Of a stretch of DNA of 64,000 bases, positions 63,492 to 64,000 are shown piece by piece (position 1 is the first letter of the stretch; each line of letters starts with the position of its first letter). This DNA is from Agrobacterium tumefaciens. Its GTDB lineage: Bacteria; Pseudomonadota; Alphaproteobacteria; Rhizobiales; Rhizobiaceae. Location: NCBI RefSeq assembly GCF_017726655.1, contig NZ_CP072308.1, positions 1,612,001 through 1,676,000 on the forward strand, read 5' to 3'. The position numbers and the translations under genes were made by a program. The notes beneath the pieces are model-generated. The model was not told where the DNA came from. It saw nothing but the letters and a program-made list of their open reading frames with translations, and made no database searches.

Positions 63492-64000
63492 TCAGGCGAT
63501 TTTCGCCTGTTTTGCGGTCAGGGATGCGGCGGCCGCTTCCACGCGCGCCAGACCCTCACGGGCCTCTTCCGCGGTGGTGACGAGCGGCGGCAGGAGACGG
63601 ATGACATTGTCACCCGCCGGTACACCAAGCAGATGTTCCGCACGCATGGCCTGGAGCAATTCACCCGAGGGGATCCTCGCCTTGATGCCGAGAAGCAGGC
63701 CCTCGCCGCGAATTTCCTCGATCACGTCGGGGTAACGATCCTTCAATGAGGCAAGCCCCTGGCGGAACACAAGCGCGACATCACGAACATTGTCCAGAAA
63801 GCCGTCAGCAAGAACAACATCAAGGACCGCATTGCCGACGGCCATCGCCAGCGGATTGCCGCCATAGGTCGTGCCGTGCACACCCGCCGTCATGCCGGAA
63901 GCAGCTTCGGCCGTTGCGAGGCAGGCGCCAAGCGGGAACCCGCCGCCGATACCCTTGGCAACCGCCATGATATCGGGCGCGACGCCGGTGTGCTCATAGG
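63492..64000 (-). CDS. argD: Acetylornithine aminotransferase ArgD (3' part, cut by window edge)
   Basis: The frame enters at the right edge and ends at 63492, giving about 169 residues. It starts in [16 protein letters not shown], where AKG contains the PLP Lys, followed by [39 protein letters not shown] and a class III aminotransferase C-terminal domain. It acts in arginine synthesis two steps before ArgF, and the two genes are separated by 57 bp. The N-terminal part lies outside the window. Confidence 0.93.
   Translation of the reverse strand, partial: YEHTGVAPDIMAVAKGIGGGFPLGACLATAEAASGMTAGVHGTTYGGNPLAMAVGNAVLDVVLADGFLDNVRDVALVFRQGLASLKDRYPDVIEEIRGEGLLLGIKARIPSGELLQAMRAEHLLGVPAGDNVIRLLPPLVTTAEEAREGLARVEAAAASLTAKQAKIA

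Overview
The window comes from an alphaproteobacterial chromosome of the Rhizobiales, most probably Agrobacterium or a close Rhizobium relative. The grounds are the rhizobial che gene order with CheS, a PodJ-type polarity protein, a fused Pha/Mrp antiporter A+B subunit, a SAM-II riboswitch upstream of metZ, a double-length dCTP deaminase and about 60% G+C. The assignment rests on recognised protein families and gene order; no database was searched.

Layout. 1-3265 (minus): cheA (cut by the window edge), cheY1, cheS and a soluble globin-sensor chemoreceptor, in an overlapping operon. 3772-4158: a small membrane-anchored protein. 4261-10261: a six-gene Pha/Mrp cation/proton antiporter operon in which nearly every stop overlaps the next start. 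10262-11123: a thin region with a 90-residue gene and the frameshifted C-terminal end of an IS3-type transposase. 11124-27264: a 16.1 kb prophage-like element inserted in the 3' half of a tRNA-Phe gene, bounded by 54 bp direct repeats. 27541-33491 (minus): a coiled-coil protein and a fatty-acid beta-oxidation operon (acyl-CoA dehydrogenase, thiolase, FadJ-like). 33864-37607: podJ. 37871-47137: a TauE-type permease and partner, a universal stress protein, a PdeM/Lhr-type DNA-damage pair, an Rrf2 regulator with an AhpD-like gene, two tandem YitT-type membrane proteins and a TPR-methyltransferase. 47306-51206: a small membrane protein, a CAP lipoprotein, pyrD, a DUF952 protein, a response regulator and an S24-type regulator. 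51274-57812: an exopolysaccharide-type cluster (deacetylase, polymerase, flippase, solute-binding protein, GT2 glycosyltransferase). 57859-64000: tRNA-Gly, dcd, SAM-II riboswitch and metZ, apaG, hslO, argF and a partial argD.

The prophage is the accessory part and the most interesting. It carries an integrase and a probable excisionase beside attR, an AAA ATPase followed by a cluster of twelve GTTAC/GTAAC pentamers, an HK97-type capsid gene, an HNH nuclease, a tail chaperone, a gp10-like protein, a tape measure, a fibre with two similar modules, an XRE regulator and a stand-alone phosphoribosyltransferase-like protein. I find no terminase, portal, prohead protease, tail tube or lysis gene, yet its genes are intact, tightly packed and well supplied with ribosome binding sites. 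Between the replication and capsid genes lies about 1 kb with almost no coding potential. It is bounded by an intrinsic terminator on each side and holds DnaA-box-like sites, a family of 19 bp semi-palindromes and many hairpins. It could be a large structured RNA, an origin or a regulatory array, and I rank it as the best candidate for something undescribed. Four copies of GTCTAGAAA placed just inside the two ends look like integrase arm sites.
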